From positions 744,001 through 808,000 of the forward strand of contig JAECYW010000023.1 in assembly GCA_023014335.1 (NCBI GenBank): 64,000 bases of DNA. The letters are read 5' to 3'. Position numbers and translations under genes: made by a program. This document shows positions 43,824 through 56,939 of this stretch, piece by piece. This DNA comes from Galerina marginata. Lineage: Eukaryota; Basidiomycota; Agaricomycetes; Agaricales; Galerinaceae. Under the pieces are notes generated by a model. The model was not told where the DNA came from and did not search any database. It was given only the letters and a program-made list of their open reading frames with translations. Position 1 is the stretch's first letter; the number at the start of each line of letters is the position of its first letter.

Positions 43824-46800
43824 ATGGATTCTTTCGACAATTTTCAATACGACTCTGCGTCTTCATACGGCGGCAACGTCGTCGACGACACATCGTCAGT
43901 GTACACCGCCAATACCCAGGATAATTCCTCCTCTGTCGATCTCTCCAGTCTCGCCCTGTCCGAGTATAATGGCGACTCTGCAGTTGGCAATGGACATGCA
44001 CATCACCACCATCACCACAACCCACAAAACCAAGTGCGAAACGGAATAGACGAAGATTTCGATGCCGTCTTAGACGATTTGAAGGACGAGGCAGCGGTAG
44101 ATTTACCTCCTCATGCCTGCAGGTGCGTGGTTATCATTTTTTACCCCATAATTTTGGCAGTTAAGTGATGTCCTTCTTCCAACTCCAGTTATTGCGGCAT
44201 TCATTCTCCAGCATCGGTCGTCAAATGTCTCGTATGCTCCAAGTGGTTTTGCAACTCCAGAGGAAACACCTCTGCCTCACACATCGTGAACCATCTCGTG
44301 CGCGCTAAACACAAGGAAGTCATTTTGCACGCCGAAAGTCCTCTAGGAGAGACTACTCCTGAGTGCTACAACTGTGGTAGCAAAAACGTTTTCATGCTTG
44401 GATTCATCCCAGCCAAGAGCGACACTGTCGTTGTTCTCCTATGTCGGTGAGTCACTTCCTTCCTTTTCCATGGAGATGTTTGCTGATGCTTTACAAAGCC
44501 AACCTTGTGCGGCCATTTCTAAAGATATCTCGTGGAATGCTTCTCTTTGGGCACCGTTGATCGATGACCGGTCCTTCCTCTCTTGGCTCGTCAAGCCCCC
44601 TAGCGAGACTGAGCAGCTTCGATCTCGTCAAATATCCTTTGCTCAGATCAACCGCCTCGAGGATCTTTGGCGCGAGGACGCCAACGCCACTCTTGAGGAC
44701 CTCCAGAAGCCTGGTGTGGACGATGAGCCTCAGCCCATCCTCTTGCGTTACGAGGACGCATACCAGTACCAAAACATCTTTGGACCTCTCGTTAAAATCG
44801 AGGCCGACTACGATAAGAGGCTGAAGGAGAGCCAAACTCAGACAGATATCACCGTCCGATGGGATCTGGGTCTAAACCAAAAGCGGGTGGCTTGGTTCGG
44901 TCTTCCCAAATTGGAGAGCGGAGAAGTTAGGTTGGCTGTTGGAGATGAGTTGAGGCTCAGGTACCAAGGCGAGTTGCATAAAGCTTGGGAAGGTGTTGGG
45001 CACGTCATCAAGATTCCCAATAGTAAGCCGCTTTAAGTTTTTGTCAATGTCACTTTGCTCATATTAATTTATCTTAGACGTGTCCGATGAGATTGGCTTA
45101 GAATTGCGCAGGACAGACGGCGTTCCTGCTGAATGTACTCACAATTTCGCCGCCGACTTTGTGTGGAAGTCGACCAGCTTCGACAGAATGCAGCTTGCTA
45201 TGAAGACCTTCGCTGTCGACGAGAAGAGCGTTAGTGGATATATCGTAAGTGATTTAGATTCTTAAACCCGCTTACATATTAATTTATGGCCGCTCTTCAG
45301 TACCACAAACTTCTGGGTCATGAACTTGAGCCTCAGTCCCTCCGGACTCAGATGCCGAAGCGTTTCTCCGCTCCAGGACTTCCTGAGCTGAATCATTCCC
45401 AAATGTATGCAGTCAAAAGCGTACTCCAGAAGCCCATCAGCTTGATCCAAGGTCCTCCAGGCACTGGAAAGACTGTAACCTCGGCTTCCATCGTCTATCA
45501 CCTCGCAAAGATGAACCCAGGCCAAGTCCTCGTCTGCGCCCCCTCCAACGTTGCCGTCGACCAACTGACAGAGAAGATTCACTCCACGGGGCTCAAAGTC
45601 GTCCGTCTGACTGCCAAGTCGCGCGAAGCCCTCGACTCAAGTGTAGCGTTCCTGACTTTGCACCAGCAGGTCGCGAACAGCACGACGCACGTTGAGCTGC
45701 AGAAGCTGATCATGCTGAAGAACGAGCAGGGCGAGCTGAGCAGCAATGATGAGCGGAAGTACAAGACGCTGATTCGGCAATGCGAGAAGGAGATTTTGAG
45801 CGCTGCGGATGTTATTTGCTGTACCTGTGTGGGTGCAGGTGATCCGAGGTTGAGCAAGTTGAAGTTTAGGACAGTGTTGATTGATGAGGCTACTCAAGCT
45901 GCTGAACCGGGTATGTGATGTTTTGCATTTGAGTGACGTAGGCAAATTCACTGAATTTTTTTCAGAATGTATGATTCCTTTGGTACTTGGTTGCAAGCAG
46001 GTTGTCTTGGTGGGAGACCATCAGGTTAGTTGACTAATTTTTCATATCACATAAGATGCGGTTCACTCACATATACTTGCTTAGCAACTTGGTCCTGTTA
46101 TCATGAACAAGAAAGCTGCTCGGGCAGGCCTTACTCAGTCACTTTTCGAACGCCTCGTGGTCCTTGGAAACCGGCCAATCCGTCTTCAAGTTCAATACCG
46201 CATGCATCCTTGTCTGTCCGAATTCCCATCCAACATGTTCTATGAAGGTACCCTCCAGAACGGTGTCACCGCTCCTGAGCGCCTCAGGAAAAATGTCGAC
46301 TTTCCTTGGCCCATCCCGGACACGCCCATGTTCTTCTATCAGAACCTCGGACAAGAGGAGATCTCAAGCAGCGGTACTTCCTTCCTGAACAGGACGGAGG
46401 CGTCGAACGTGGAGAAGATCGTGACCAAGTTCTTCAAGTCGGGTGTTGTACCCAGCCAGATTGGCGTTGTGACGCCGTATGAGGGGCAGCGCTCGTATAT
46501 CGTGAACTATATGCAGTTCAATGGGTCGCTGAAGAAGGATCTGTATAAGGAGATTGAGGTGGCTAGTGTGGATGCTTTCCAGGGACGAGAGAAGGATTAT
46601 ATTATCTTGAGCTGCGTGAGGAGTAACGAGCATCAGGGAATTGGGTTCCTGAATGACCCGAGGCGTTTGAATGTCGCGCTTACCCGTGCCAAGTACGGTG
46701 TGGTCATTCTTGGAAATCCTAAAGTTCTGAGCAAGGTATGTTTTTTGTTGTGTTTTCAAGCTGGGTTAATTCTGATGCCAAACTTCTGCCTTTCTAGCAC

Positions 46801-47532
46801 CCCCTTTGGCACTACCTTTTGACACATTACAAGGAGAAGAACTGCCTTGTCGAGGGTCCGCTGAGCAACTTGCAGCCTAGCATGATACAATTCAGCAAGC
46901 CTCGTCGTACTCTCGTCAAATCGATGGAACAATTCCGCAGGCACGAGACCAACGCTCGGGACTTTTTACCCTCAGCAGCCGGCGCCATGTCCTCAGATCG
47001 TCAGTATTCTCTTTACTCGTATTTGACTGAAAGAGATCACTGATGGTGTTTTATTTCAGCTCTCAGCCGCCGATCTGGTACCCCGAGCCGCTTTGACGCA
47101 AGCTTCTATCGAACCCATGATGCTCTGGGGTATATTCCCTCGGACGTGCAGTCGCTCAGGTCGCAGGCAACCTATTCGTCGGGCCTGCCAATGTTCAACG
47201 CTCCAGGGCCCTTCGGACCCGGTATTCCCCGCGGCGTCAATGGCGCGAAACGGAGCACATACAGCTATGCCTCGTCTATCGTCTCTCAAGATGCTGGTCC
47301 TAGTGTTACCGACAACAGCAGCGTCGTGGGTGGAGGCAGCAACGTGAACATCGCGTACTCGCAGAGCGACCGGCTCCGGCGGCGAACATCGTTCGGGTCG
47401 GCGTCGGTCACGGGCCAGAGCGATCTCGGCAGCCTTTCGCAATACGATTATAAGAGTCAGGACGATGCGGGCGATCTAGACGACATGAAGTCGCAGTATG
47501 CGGGCACACAGAACGGTGTGACTGTGTTTTAG
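43824..47532 (+). CDS. UPF1: UPF1 RNA helicase, nonsense-mediated decay
   Basis: Nine exons (43824-44122, 44189-44446, 44499-45022, 45078-45244, 45301-45910, 45966-46024, 46085-46735, 46798-46999, 47060-47532) give 1080 residues. UPF1 is the ATP-dependent SF1 helicase of nonsense-mediated mRNA decay. The N-terminal CH zinc domain begins with [24 protein letters not shown] (residues 99-122) and includes [14 protein letters not shown] and [14 protein letters not shown]. Helicase motifs: GPPGTGKT at 467-474, [13 protein letters not shown] from Asp 611, [32 protein letters not shown] and [14 protein letters not shown]. The tail is Ser/Gly-rich. An acidic, Ser-rich N-terminus holds a natural run of six His (60-65). 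Length and motif order agree with fungal UPF1 proteins. Confidence 0.97.
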
Positions 47533-48831
47533 CGCTTTTGACGGTGGACAATTCGCCATTATTGCTTTGCATGGCCCTGAACCCTAGCACAAGACCTACA
47601 GACCAGACTACTTGCGTATCCCGATCCATGGGCGCCGACCGACTCCCTTGCACGTCTCCTGGACGATGAACGATGGCCACCAGGCGTGTCGTCGTCGGCA
47701 TAATTTTGCTGCTAGCTGCGATGTCATCCTTCGCAGACTGGGAATTGCATTGCAATGCATTGGTGCTTCCTACCCCAGCACGCCGCCGCTTGTAGCATAT
47801 CCATCCGATACTCCTGAATTCCCCTCGCCCTCCGCCCGTCTTTACTCCATACAACTCTCCGCCAGCACCGATCGATCCCGCCCACTGCCACTTGGCTTCC
47901 TTCGGTTATTGGGCTCCGGTTGATTGGTAATTCGGTGCCTGTCCGAAGATGGACCATCGAAAACAAACACGAAGAAAAGAAAAAAAGACTTGCTTGTAGA
48001 CTTTCCTGTACTATATATTGCTTTCGTTTGAGCCCTAGGTAGCGCAATGACATATAAACTCTGTTGGTGATGATGATGCCGGGAAATACGGAGCGATAAG
48101 GATAGTTTGATGAACATGTGAGTTTTTCGCGCCGAGATCAGTCAAAGATGACAGCGACCACAATGCTCTGTTTCTTATTTTTCACTTGTACGCTTTTACC
48201 GCACCCACTTGCACCCACGACGTTCAGACTTTTTCAGTCCCCATAGTTCCGCGGTAGCAGCCCGTCCATCATTTTTGCGGTTTAGACTGGGGCCACTTGT
48301 CTAATTTTTGTCTCCTGAACGACTGTTTCTTTCGACCGGTCAATTTCCAGGCTGTTTGCAGTCCAATTTCCCGACCACCACCACCACTAGTGACCACCGA
48401 CGACGACGAGCAAGGCTGGGCTGGGCTCCTACTTCGGCGTCGGACATCACGACCATCTCACGACTCCGTTATTCCGTCTGCTTAACCGGTCACTTTTGGG
48501 AAACTTCATCCGGCGAAGAAACAAACACTCCTGAATATCCTTTTTCTGTCACTTTTTGTACTCTCCTCCCCTTCCTGCGAGGCCCACAAGACCGAGCCGT
48601 CAGGCTGTCAACGACGGAGCTTGGAGGAAAGAGTAAAATCACGCAGGTTAATCTCTATCCATCACCTTTTGACGGCAACGACACTGAAGGGTTCCCGCAG
48701 CGAACAGCCCTACCTAATACCCTGCGCAACCTTGATATCCTGGGCTTTTCCATCGTTATAACCCACCACACGACTTCTACCTAATCCATTTTTGTATATC
48801 AGGATCGCAACCGAACGAAACAACAAAACTG
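47533..48831. other. Intergenic region between UPF1 and the gene at 48832
   Basis: 1.3 kb. The part after about 48100 is C/T-rich and likely the leader of the next gene; a TTTTTGTATATCAG acceptor-like site at about 48788-48801 suggests a 5' UTR intron. No gene is seen. Confidence 0.45.
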
Positions 48832-50004
48832 ATGTCGCTTGATCCAGAGGCGGTCGATGAACAGCTTGGGCAAAGCCATGAGCGCGCAACGCTGCGGCTG
48901 GAGATCCCTTCCAGCAGCAGCGAGCCTTCTTCATCAGCTCCATCTTCCGGGCCTCCGTCGCCTAACCCACTTGCCGACTCGGACACTCTCACACCGCACA
49001 ACACCTCTTCCGAGACGCCTCCGTCGTCCACCAGCACACACTCTACCAGCACCCATACCTCGGCGTCGTCCCTGCCCTCGACGACGCTCAGCGTTAAATT
49101 TGCCCCACTGCCTGACCTAGGGCCCCGCAAGCGCCGGTCGAACACCCCGCTGGGCATGGCCGCCCGCGGGCAGCTGATGCGTAGACGGAAGGGTCATTAT
49201 AACGCCCAGCTGCACCAGCAACAACTTGAGCAGCAGCAGATGGTCAACTCCGCGTGGACGCCGGAGGAGTTTGAGGCGCATCGGCTGAAGCAGGAGGAGC
49301 TGGCGGCGCGGTATGCGCATTATCAGGCTAATGCTACCGCCCTTGTTGCAAGGGAGGAGGAGGCTCAGCTAGAAGTGGAGGAGGAGGAGATGGAAAGGCT
49401 ACATATGCAGAAGGCTGAGAAGGCCAGGGCCGCGGAAGAGGAGGAAGACCCGTTCCTAGTTCTGGGCAAGACCGTTAAGACGTTCTGGAGGAAGGTGGCC
49501 CATAAAGACTCTGACATCGAAGGAGCGGAAGTGAAGCCGAAGGAAAAGGAAAAGGATAGGCATAAAGAGAAGGCGAAGGGAAAGGAGGACAGCATTACCC
49601 TCAGGAGGAGGAAGTCGGATGTGGGCCAATCTCCTAGGACTTCGACACCTCCTCCTCTACCCCCGCCTCCAATGCGGCCGATCCTGGCTAATATCACGCC
49701 GTCCAATTTCCAAGAGGCCCTTGAGCCCTTTGAACCTCCTGAGCCTACGGAAGTGGGCGGGGTATGGGAGGAGGAGATTGGCGATGCCTTCCCGCGCAAC
49801 GTCAGCCAGACGGAGACAATTGTCGAAGGGCGGCCCATGTACTCTTTGGCCAAGGCTGAAGTCACGACGACCGCCAAAGTCGAGGCGCTAGCGAAGCCAG
49901 TGCCGACGAATAAAGCGGATCCTGCTCATCGCCTATCGGTGCTTGTCAAGGCGCATAAGAATCCTCCTGTGAAAAGCAAATCGTTGGTCGCTAGCAAGTC
50001 ATGA
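48832..50004 (+). CDS. Charged, low-complexity hypothetical protein
   Basis: Single open frame of 390 residues from the ATG at 48832. The first 85 residues are Ser/Thr/Pro-rich. A compact motif follows, TLSVKFAPLPDLGPRKRRSN then TPLGMAARGQLMRRRK, the most conserved-looking part and likely a functional linear element. Residues 125-210 form a strongly charged helix or coiled coil (EEFEAHRLKQEELAARYAHY, REEEAQLEVEEEEMERL). A VLGKTVKTFWRKV stretch, a Lys/Glu-rich KPKEKEKDRHKEKAKGKE block and a poly-Pro segment (TPPPLPPPPMRP) follow. No enzyme signature or membrane helix is present. I recognise no named family; a scaffold-like role would be a guess. Confidence 0.75.
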   Translation: MSLDPEAVDEQLGQSHERATLRLEIPSSSSEPSSSAPSSGPPSPNPLADSDTLTPHNTSSETPPSSTSTHSTSTHTSASSLPSTTLSVKFAPLPDLGPRKRRSNTPLGMAARGQLMRRRKGHYNAQLHQQQLEQQQMVNSAWTPEEFEAHRLKQEELAARYAHYQANATALVAREEEAQLEVEEEEMERLHMQKAEKARAAEEEEDPFLVLGKTVKTFWRKVAHKDSDIEGAEVKPKEKEKDRHKEKAKGKEDSITLRRRKSDVGQSPRTSTPPPLPPPPMRPILANITPSNFQEALEPFEPPEPTEVGGVWEEEIGDAFPRNVSQTETIVEGRPMYSLAKAEVTTTAKVEALAKPVPTNKADPAHRLSVLVKAHKNPPVKSKSLVASKS

Positions 50005-53000
50005 CAATGGCTTTCACTTGCCGTCGCAGTCCGTTCAGGCCCTTATAATGCGGGATGTCCACGGACGAGAAGACAACGAGTGTCTTTTTATCTTCCCTCC
50101 TCTCGGCTTCCTAGCTTGATCCATCAACGTTCATTCATTCCATTAATATCCATTCCTTATACTTACCTTCTGATCATATCATATCATGCCCGCCCACGTC
50201 CCAGTCTACTCCACGTCTATCCACTCTTTTTTTATCCCAACGACCTCCTCGCGTGCCGTGCTGCGGATCCTCCTGGACGAAATGACACGCCTTCCTTACG
50301 CCAAACATTCAGTATGCCTTCTCGGGTGCCGACGACTCTTCGCTTTCTTAATCGTAATCGTAATGGAGTTGGGCAGGCGCTGCTTGTACTTGTGCTTGGC
50401 CACCTCCGACTCGAGGTCGCTCGCTATATACCCCCCTTGCACCCCTGTACCATGCGTCGACCCACCATATACGCCACCACCCTATCCGCGTGTTGACATA
50501 CCTGCCTGCCTCTGAGCACACCTATATAACCCAGCTAGGCGGATACCACATTTCCTCTCCTGTCATTTCCCCTTCATCTCCGCCTCTGCAGGTGTCGTCG
50601 TCCCGTGTCACCGACAATTTACACCCTCATTTATACCTCCCCTTGCCGATCAGCCAGACAGCTAAATATTTCGACATCGGAGTCATCTACCCAAACTACC
50701 CACTGGAAGGAAACCAACCTCGCTATCTACGCCCACGCCCGCACGCTCTCTCGTCATCTGTCTATCTATCTCGTTTCTTGTTTCGTCCTGTGTGTTGTAG
50801 TGCAAGTGTTAAAGTACAGTACCCTATATGATATCTCGCAAAACGTAACTTACTGGAGGCTCCCTTTTATTTGATTGATTTGATTACCTAGCTACTTATC
50901 AATGGGCGACAAGTAATTATTACCTATTCTTTCCTTTGGTCTGTGTGTTCCTGCGTTTTTGTGATTTTGTGTGTTGTTATAACTAATGATATCCTCTGGC
51001 TTTCTTTCCTTCTGCACACACGCCTTTTAATTAATTACCCAAGTGCCAACTACAACCGATAGCTGTGCAACATATCTTCGGACCCGGCGTTTTCTCTTGC
51101 CACGTTCTAGGTTACCTTGTTCGAACTGACGGTCTTCAGGAGCCTTCGTGAGCGAAAGACGTTTATTAAAAGAATCAGCTTCTTGACCTCCGAGAAATTT
51201 TCTACAACCCGAAGCACACGAGCAGTAGTGTCCAACACCTGAGGAGACCAGAGAAGAGTCTGCTTCTTCGGCATTCTTTCTATGTATTTTTCTGGTCGGT
51301 GATTGTCAGCCAGCGGTCTACCACACGGTCTTGGTATTCCGCCTCCTGCCAGCTTCTGCTTGTGAATGGGGCGGCGGTCTTGACTCGTGAGCTTGATGAC
51401 CTGCACAGGCCACACGCCTTTTTCTAGGACCCGCCGTCCCCACCCGTTCTATTTTTTCGTCGAAGGTGCTCGCTGTGTGCTAGATCATGGAAGCACGGTC
51501 TCGGTATCCCGTCTTACCGACATTTAAAATGCTTCTACTCCACAGGGATGTCTATATTACTCAAGATTACTCACAACTTTGGAAATAGATCGTGATAGCT
51601 GCTGTCGTGGTAGCTGATAAGTCGTCGGTCTCCGGGTACCTTCGCGGACGGAGGTGATATTGAATTGGGAGCTCCAAGGGATGTCGACCGTTCTGAAAAA
51701 TTGAAATTCTTGCTCGGAGGGTCCTTCTTGAGTTATAGATGATGTCTCGGCCTGAGGGCGCAGTAGGAGCCCAGTAGTAAAAGTCCAAGCTTCTCATAGA
51801 AATAAAAATATGCTGTACTTCGTTCAGAGCTATAAATACATACACCGTCAAATGGTAAAAATGTGGCTGGGACCTGGAATCTGAAACGTGATCAGGGCCT
51901 TTGCCCACCTGGGACGAATATTGATGGGATGTTCTCACAACATATGTCGGAGTTTTATTTTTGGAATTGTCACGCGTTATCATGCGTTACAACGGCTCCG
52001 GATCCGCCAACGCAGAAAGTCCATGGTCACGTGCTGTCACGATTTGATCACCCTTCCAACAACCCTCCAACAGAGGCCAAAACGCGCAAAAAATGGCGTA
52101 ATTTCTGCATAGAATACATCAGTATAATGTCTGCTAATATTCTGGAGGTCTAAAATATTTAACGGTGTCCATAGGGAGACAACGAAACCCGAAGCAATTG
52201 GGCAGCAATGGACCGGGCCGCGTGGCCACGGCGTTGCAACCGTGTGACAACGGACTTGCCGTTGGCACGGCTTCCGGGAATCTCCGACATACGCATCCGG
52301 CTAATACCAGCGTGTCTCCAGCTTGATGCTGGGGGGACCTGTCACGACAGCTGGGGACCAGCTGGGAGCCCAGCCTACGTATTTCCCTGTATTAGCCACA
52401 ATTCTTATTATTAATTCTGTGACTGTTCATTGCATTTATGTAGCACAAGAAGGTTAAAAAACATATATATTCACAATGCAGTAATAAGAAAGAACTATAA
52501 TACCGTAAAACTATGTATGGTACAGAAAGACGTCAAACCCATAGCAGTCAACATAACAACAATTCCCGCCATTCTATTCTCAACAACACCGCTAAGCCTG
52601 GCTGTTCCAATATCCTCCTGAATGCGAATGGCGAAAAGGGCGTGTTGAAAGCGAGTTTTGAGCCTGTCCGAGTTTTGAGCCTGTCCGACTAGAAGGAGGC
52701 GGGAGTGTAGTTGACATGGCATAACGTGGGATGCAGCGAGGCTTGGCAAAGTGTTGTCTTCAGTGAAGGAAGCAGGACATGGAAGGGATAAGGGAGCAGC
52801 TGTTACATGGCGCCTAGTGCTGCAAAGGAAACCTATATCGAAAGAGTTAGCAAGCGGGTCATCATCGCGTTCAGCGTACAAGGGGGATACAAGGGTCAAG
52901 GAATACATGTGAGGTCTTGGGCGGTAACAAAAGCCCAGAAAGCAACAATAATAATAACCGCGCACAGGCGCACGGGAAGTGGAAGGGTACAAGGAAGGAA

Positions 53001-54820
53001 ACAACAGGTGAGACAGTACAAAGCGTACAGGGAACAGCGCAGCACAATAATGCGAATGATCTGGTAACAGAGGAGCGAGCAGTTCGATGGGCAAGAGGAG
53101 GTGGTTGTGGTGAAGGAAAGACCAGTCGTGTTTGGTTGTGGTTGAAGTTGGAAGTGGCCAAATATGATGCGGAGTTTAAACGACTTGACGATTTTCGGTT
53201 GCCTCGATGCACGGACCTTTTCTCGTTGAGCTCGAACACCTTGCTTTTTTCCACCAGTAAATATTCAGAAGTACTCATTATATACACTACTTAATCTCTT
53301 ATTATGAATTCACCTTTGAATATTATATACTAGTGCCCAGTCAAAAGTGGCCATCACAGGTCATACGGAGGAGAGTTGAAAACCTGGGAGGCAGGTGTTG
53401 AGCCGCTGGGACTCACGTTTACGGCCAAAGCTCCGATAAACCTGCCAGCCATGCCGTATGATGCTGCATCAAAACCTGTCAAGCGGAGATTCACTCCAGC
53501 TGTCATCGGCATTTTGAACAAATGGCGGTGTAGGTGTCCCATTGGCAAAGAGTTATCTATGGTCTCGTTTGGCTTGGCGATGGGTCCGACATAGATATGG
53601 GGAAAGCGCCAAAAATATTTCTAACTCGGATTTTTGATTTGATTTGCACGACGTAGGCGGAGGCAGTGTGCTGTGGTCTCCCTCGCGTCTTTCTAAATCC
53701 GAGACAGCGTGAGCCGCCGGGAGGGCAGCCTTGGGTAGCTGGCCAGCTGGCCACCTTGGATAGGCAAGATAAGACGCCCGGCGCGAGAGGATTTTTGGGC
53801 GGCAGGTACATCCTGTCAACGCCTCCGCCCGGATTTGGCGTTCCCGGTGATATCGAAGTCATGGACCAAGGCAAGTGACTCTGAGTGAATGACAATAGCA
53901 ATAGCTTGTTTAGCATTGGTCCAAAGGCAAGTTAAAGAATCGAAACGTCCTGGTCCAGTGCAGCATATGTAAAGCTTTACGGCGCATCCTGGCGCATCCA
54001 GGGTAGATGCTGTGAAGTTAGCCCATAAGATAATTGACTCTCGGAGAGAAGGTGGTGGTTAACGGTAGGGTCTGTAACCTGTTTGAGTGCTGATTTTCGG
54101 AGGTGGTTACAGGCAGTCCGGATGCAGAATTCCTCCAATGCTGCCAAGAAGCAGAGGTTTTTTTTTGGCCGTTCTTTCTTCTCGAAGAGAGCCTGACGGG
54201 CTAAATTTAAACGTTCTGCGTGATCCGGGGCGTGGCACTGATGCTTCAGAATTCAGATAAATGACGATCACAAGCAACGCGGTGCAGTCGACCAGAATCA
54301 GCGATCTTTCAAGCCGCCCATCTTGTTTGTTCCTGTCTCACGAACACCGCCTCGACCCGCCAGGTCATGGCTGGGGGCAGGTTGAATTTCGTTGAAAGTG
54401 CTGCTCATAAAACTGGGTTAACAAAAAATTAGAAGAACGAAAGAAAATCTCCAGGGGTACCACTGGGTATCGCGGGTATCGGTAGAGGTTCCAGATTTGA
54501 TTTCGGTGTTTGGTTGATTCTGCTTACATAAGGATAAAATGCCATTTGGCTGTTGCTGTGTAACGGAATCTGTAAAAAGTGAATGAATGCATTCAGGGCC
54601 TCGCTGTTTCCTCTTTCTGCCCTTTGCGGACCGTGGCCATTGCGCCTTTCTTGTGTTTTGTTTCTTGACACCGCCCTTCACCTGCTCTTCCTCACTTGCG
54701 GGTTTCCTGGCAACTTAATAGCTCTTCGCCGGCGCGATCTTCTGTTTCTGTTTCTCTCCGCCTAGAGCCTACTATTTTGAGGGCTAAAATTGCTGTCTGT
54801 GCTCCGAGTCTCTGACCAGC
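50005..54820. other. 4.8-kb gene-poor region
   Basis: The first kilobase is C/T-rich, like a 3' or 5' UTR. From about 51 to 54.8 kb there are only short frames without motifs. A 17-nt direct tandem repeat (GAGTTTTGAGCCTGTCC) lies at about 52653-52690. The segment 53660-53880 is more GC-rich and has a plus-strand frame with GARGFLGGRYILSTPPPGFG that could be a gene relic, but the family is unclear. No tRNA or rRNA was recognised. Confidence 0.4.
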
Positions 54821-56939
54821 ATGGCAGCTTGCGTTCAGACACCATCTCTCACGAGGACCGATGTTAGCACATCGGAGAGTCTGTTTCCGACTTCCTCAGT
54901 GTTGACGTCTACCTTGCCTGGCTCGGTGTCGACCTCGATCTTCAGGACTTGCACGCGCACGAATACGTCAATACCATGCGAACCGACCTTGACGAGCATT
55001 CTTGTAAACATTCCAGGTGTTTATCATATGTTTTCTCCTTTACTTCCTCCCTAATACCTCGCAAATGTTCAGGGAATACGACCATTTTAACTATCCCAGT
55101 TACTGGGACTATCGATGTACCTATCACGAACATTGTTACGCTCTTTGGCTCGTCCTGTAGTAGTTCGGTCAGCACACCACCACCGGACTCGCAAACTTCT
55201 TCGTCAACAACATCGTCTACACCCGTCTTTTCGACGAGCACCCCGCCACCCAGTATTGTCACAAGCAGCTCGGTTTTTACGACGGATGGCTCAACCTTTG
55301 TTTCCGTGTTCCAATCCACGACGACCCCTCCGCCCACCGTCGTTGACACTTCAAGCACAGGTACAAGTCTTCAATTTACCGATTCATCCTCTTCATTCAC
55401 GCCCCCTACTTCTTCATCCTCTTCATCCACGGTCCCTACTCTTTCGTACACTTCACACTCGGCCTCGCCGTCCACATCTGCTGCTGTCGTTGTTGTTCAA
55501 TCCACAGGTACCAGTCTCCCCAATAACGGTGTTCATCAAAACGACAAGAAAGCGAACAATACCGGTCCCATTGTCGGAGGTGTCGTTGGAGGTCTTGCTG
55601 CGCTCGTTGTTTTGGGACTTCTGACATGGAAGTTGATGTATGTATACACGACACATCCACTCCTGCATCATTACCTAACTCCTGATTGGCATCATATCCT
55701 TCCAGTAAAAAGCAGTCCAGATTTGACGACGTCTTCAACCAAGATCATAAGCATCATAACAAGCCTAAGAAAGACTCGGACCCGAAGCCGTACGACTATG
55801 GCCTCATTGGGCAAAGTACTAATCCCACTGGCCTGGATACGCATGGTTTGGACAATAACGCGGGAAATGACATTGGCCACCAGGGTGGCCAACAGGCAAG
55901 CAATAATGTTGGCTATCAAGGTGGTAATGACACGGGCTATCAAGGTGGTCAAGGTGGTAACGACGTGGGCTACCAAGGGGGCAATAACATTGGCAGTGGG
56001 GGTAACACCACAACCAGTGTGCCCAATCAACCTCCTTTACAGCACCTTCGGAACCCCTCTCTTGCTCCCTTGCTGGCTGGAGTGGGTGCCGCTGCAGCCG
56101 CGGCAACAGCGAATGCATCAATGTCGTCGCGACCGAGCTCATCACGCCCGTCTTCCTCCTCATCGCAGCCCTCCGGACCTTTGGTTACCAATGCGCCTCA
56201 AGGCCAATATCCTCCCATTCCATCTTCCAGCTATCCACCAGCGTTGCAGAATTGGAGTAGCACCCAGGGATACGCACCGATGAATGCTCCAGGAGGATAC
56301 CAAAATCCAGCAACGACTAATTCACAGGGATACGGTGCAGGACCGTCCATGGCGGGTCCTTCGAGTGGTTTGACCCATACCGGCAGCGTTACTAGCTTTG
56401 GCTCTGACCCATCGACCTACTCCACCTCGTCGTGGGCTGGGCCCTCCGGAAGCGGCGGCAGTGGAGCGGTATTCAACCCGGCCCTACCTGGAATGGTTCC
56501 CCTCATCGCAGCCGCCGGAATGCGGAACAACAACAAGCAAAAGGCACCTGCGCTGCCCCAGCAGTACGAAGACCCCTTCGCGCGCAGCGGCAGCCCCGTC
56601 AGCATCCAAGAGCAGCGGATCCTGCAAGTCACCAACGGCGAGCCGTCTTCCCCTGGAGCCCAAGAAAGCGGGATCTACGACCCGAATGCTTATTACTCGG
56701 CTGCGGAGGCGTCGTCGTCGTCGTCTACCGCTGCTGGCCCTTCGACCTCGGGTGGATCGCAGGCTGGATCGTCGTCGACTGGCGGTGTCATTGATGGGAA
56801 AGGAAGGCCGCTCAATTTCCGGGGGGAGAAGGCGCCTTTGGTGCACTTGGACGGCGGTGTGTTTGAGGAGCCTGCTCCGGATGCTCCTACTGTCGGGCCA
56901 GCGCCTCCTGCGTATTCCGAAGCACCACGGGCGCTGTGA
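54821..56939 (+). CDS. Single-pass membrane protein with Ser/Thr-rich ectodomain
   Basis: Exons 54821-55016, 55073-55637 and 55706-56939 give 664 residues. The roughly 225-residue N-terminal part is Ser/Thr/Pro-rich, typical of heavily O-mannosylated stalks, but has no clear signal peptide. One transmembrane helix lies at about 229-253 (IVGGVVGGLAALVVLGLLTW), followed by a KKQSRFDD cytoplasmic start. The tail holds an imperfect repeat (GYQGGND, GYQGGQGGND, GYQGGNN), a PSLAPLLAGVGAAAAAATAN segment, long Ser/Pro/Ala-rich sequence, a QYEDPFARSGSPVSIQEQRI stretch and an APPAYSEA end. It resembles wall-sensor or mid2-like proteins in layout; function is inferred from architecture only. Confidence 0.83.

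Noticed and set aside
55115..56283. Overlapping plus-strand frames rich in Arg/Pro/His inside the gene at 54821
   Set aside because: They are out-of-frame translations of Ser/Thr-rich exons; the spliced frame has a transmembrane helix and consistent splice sites.
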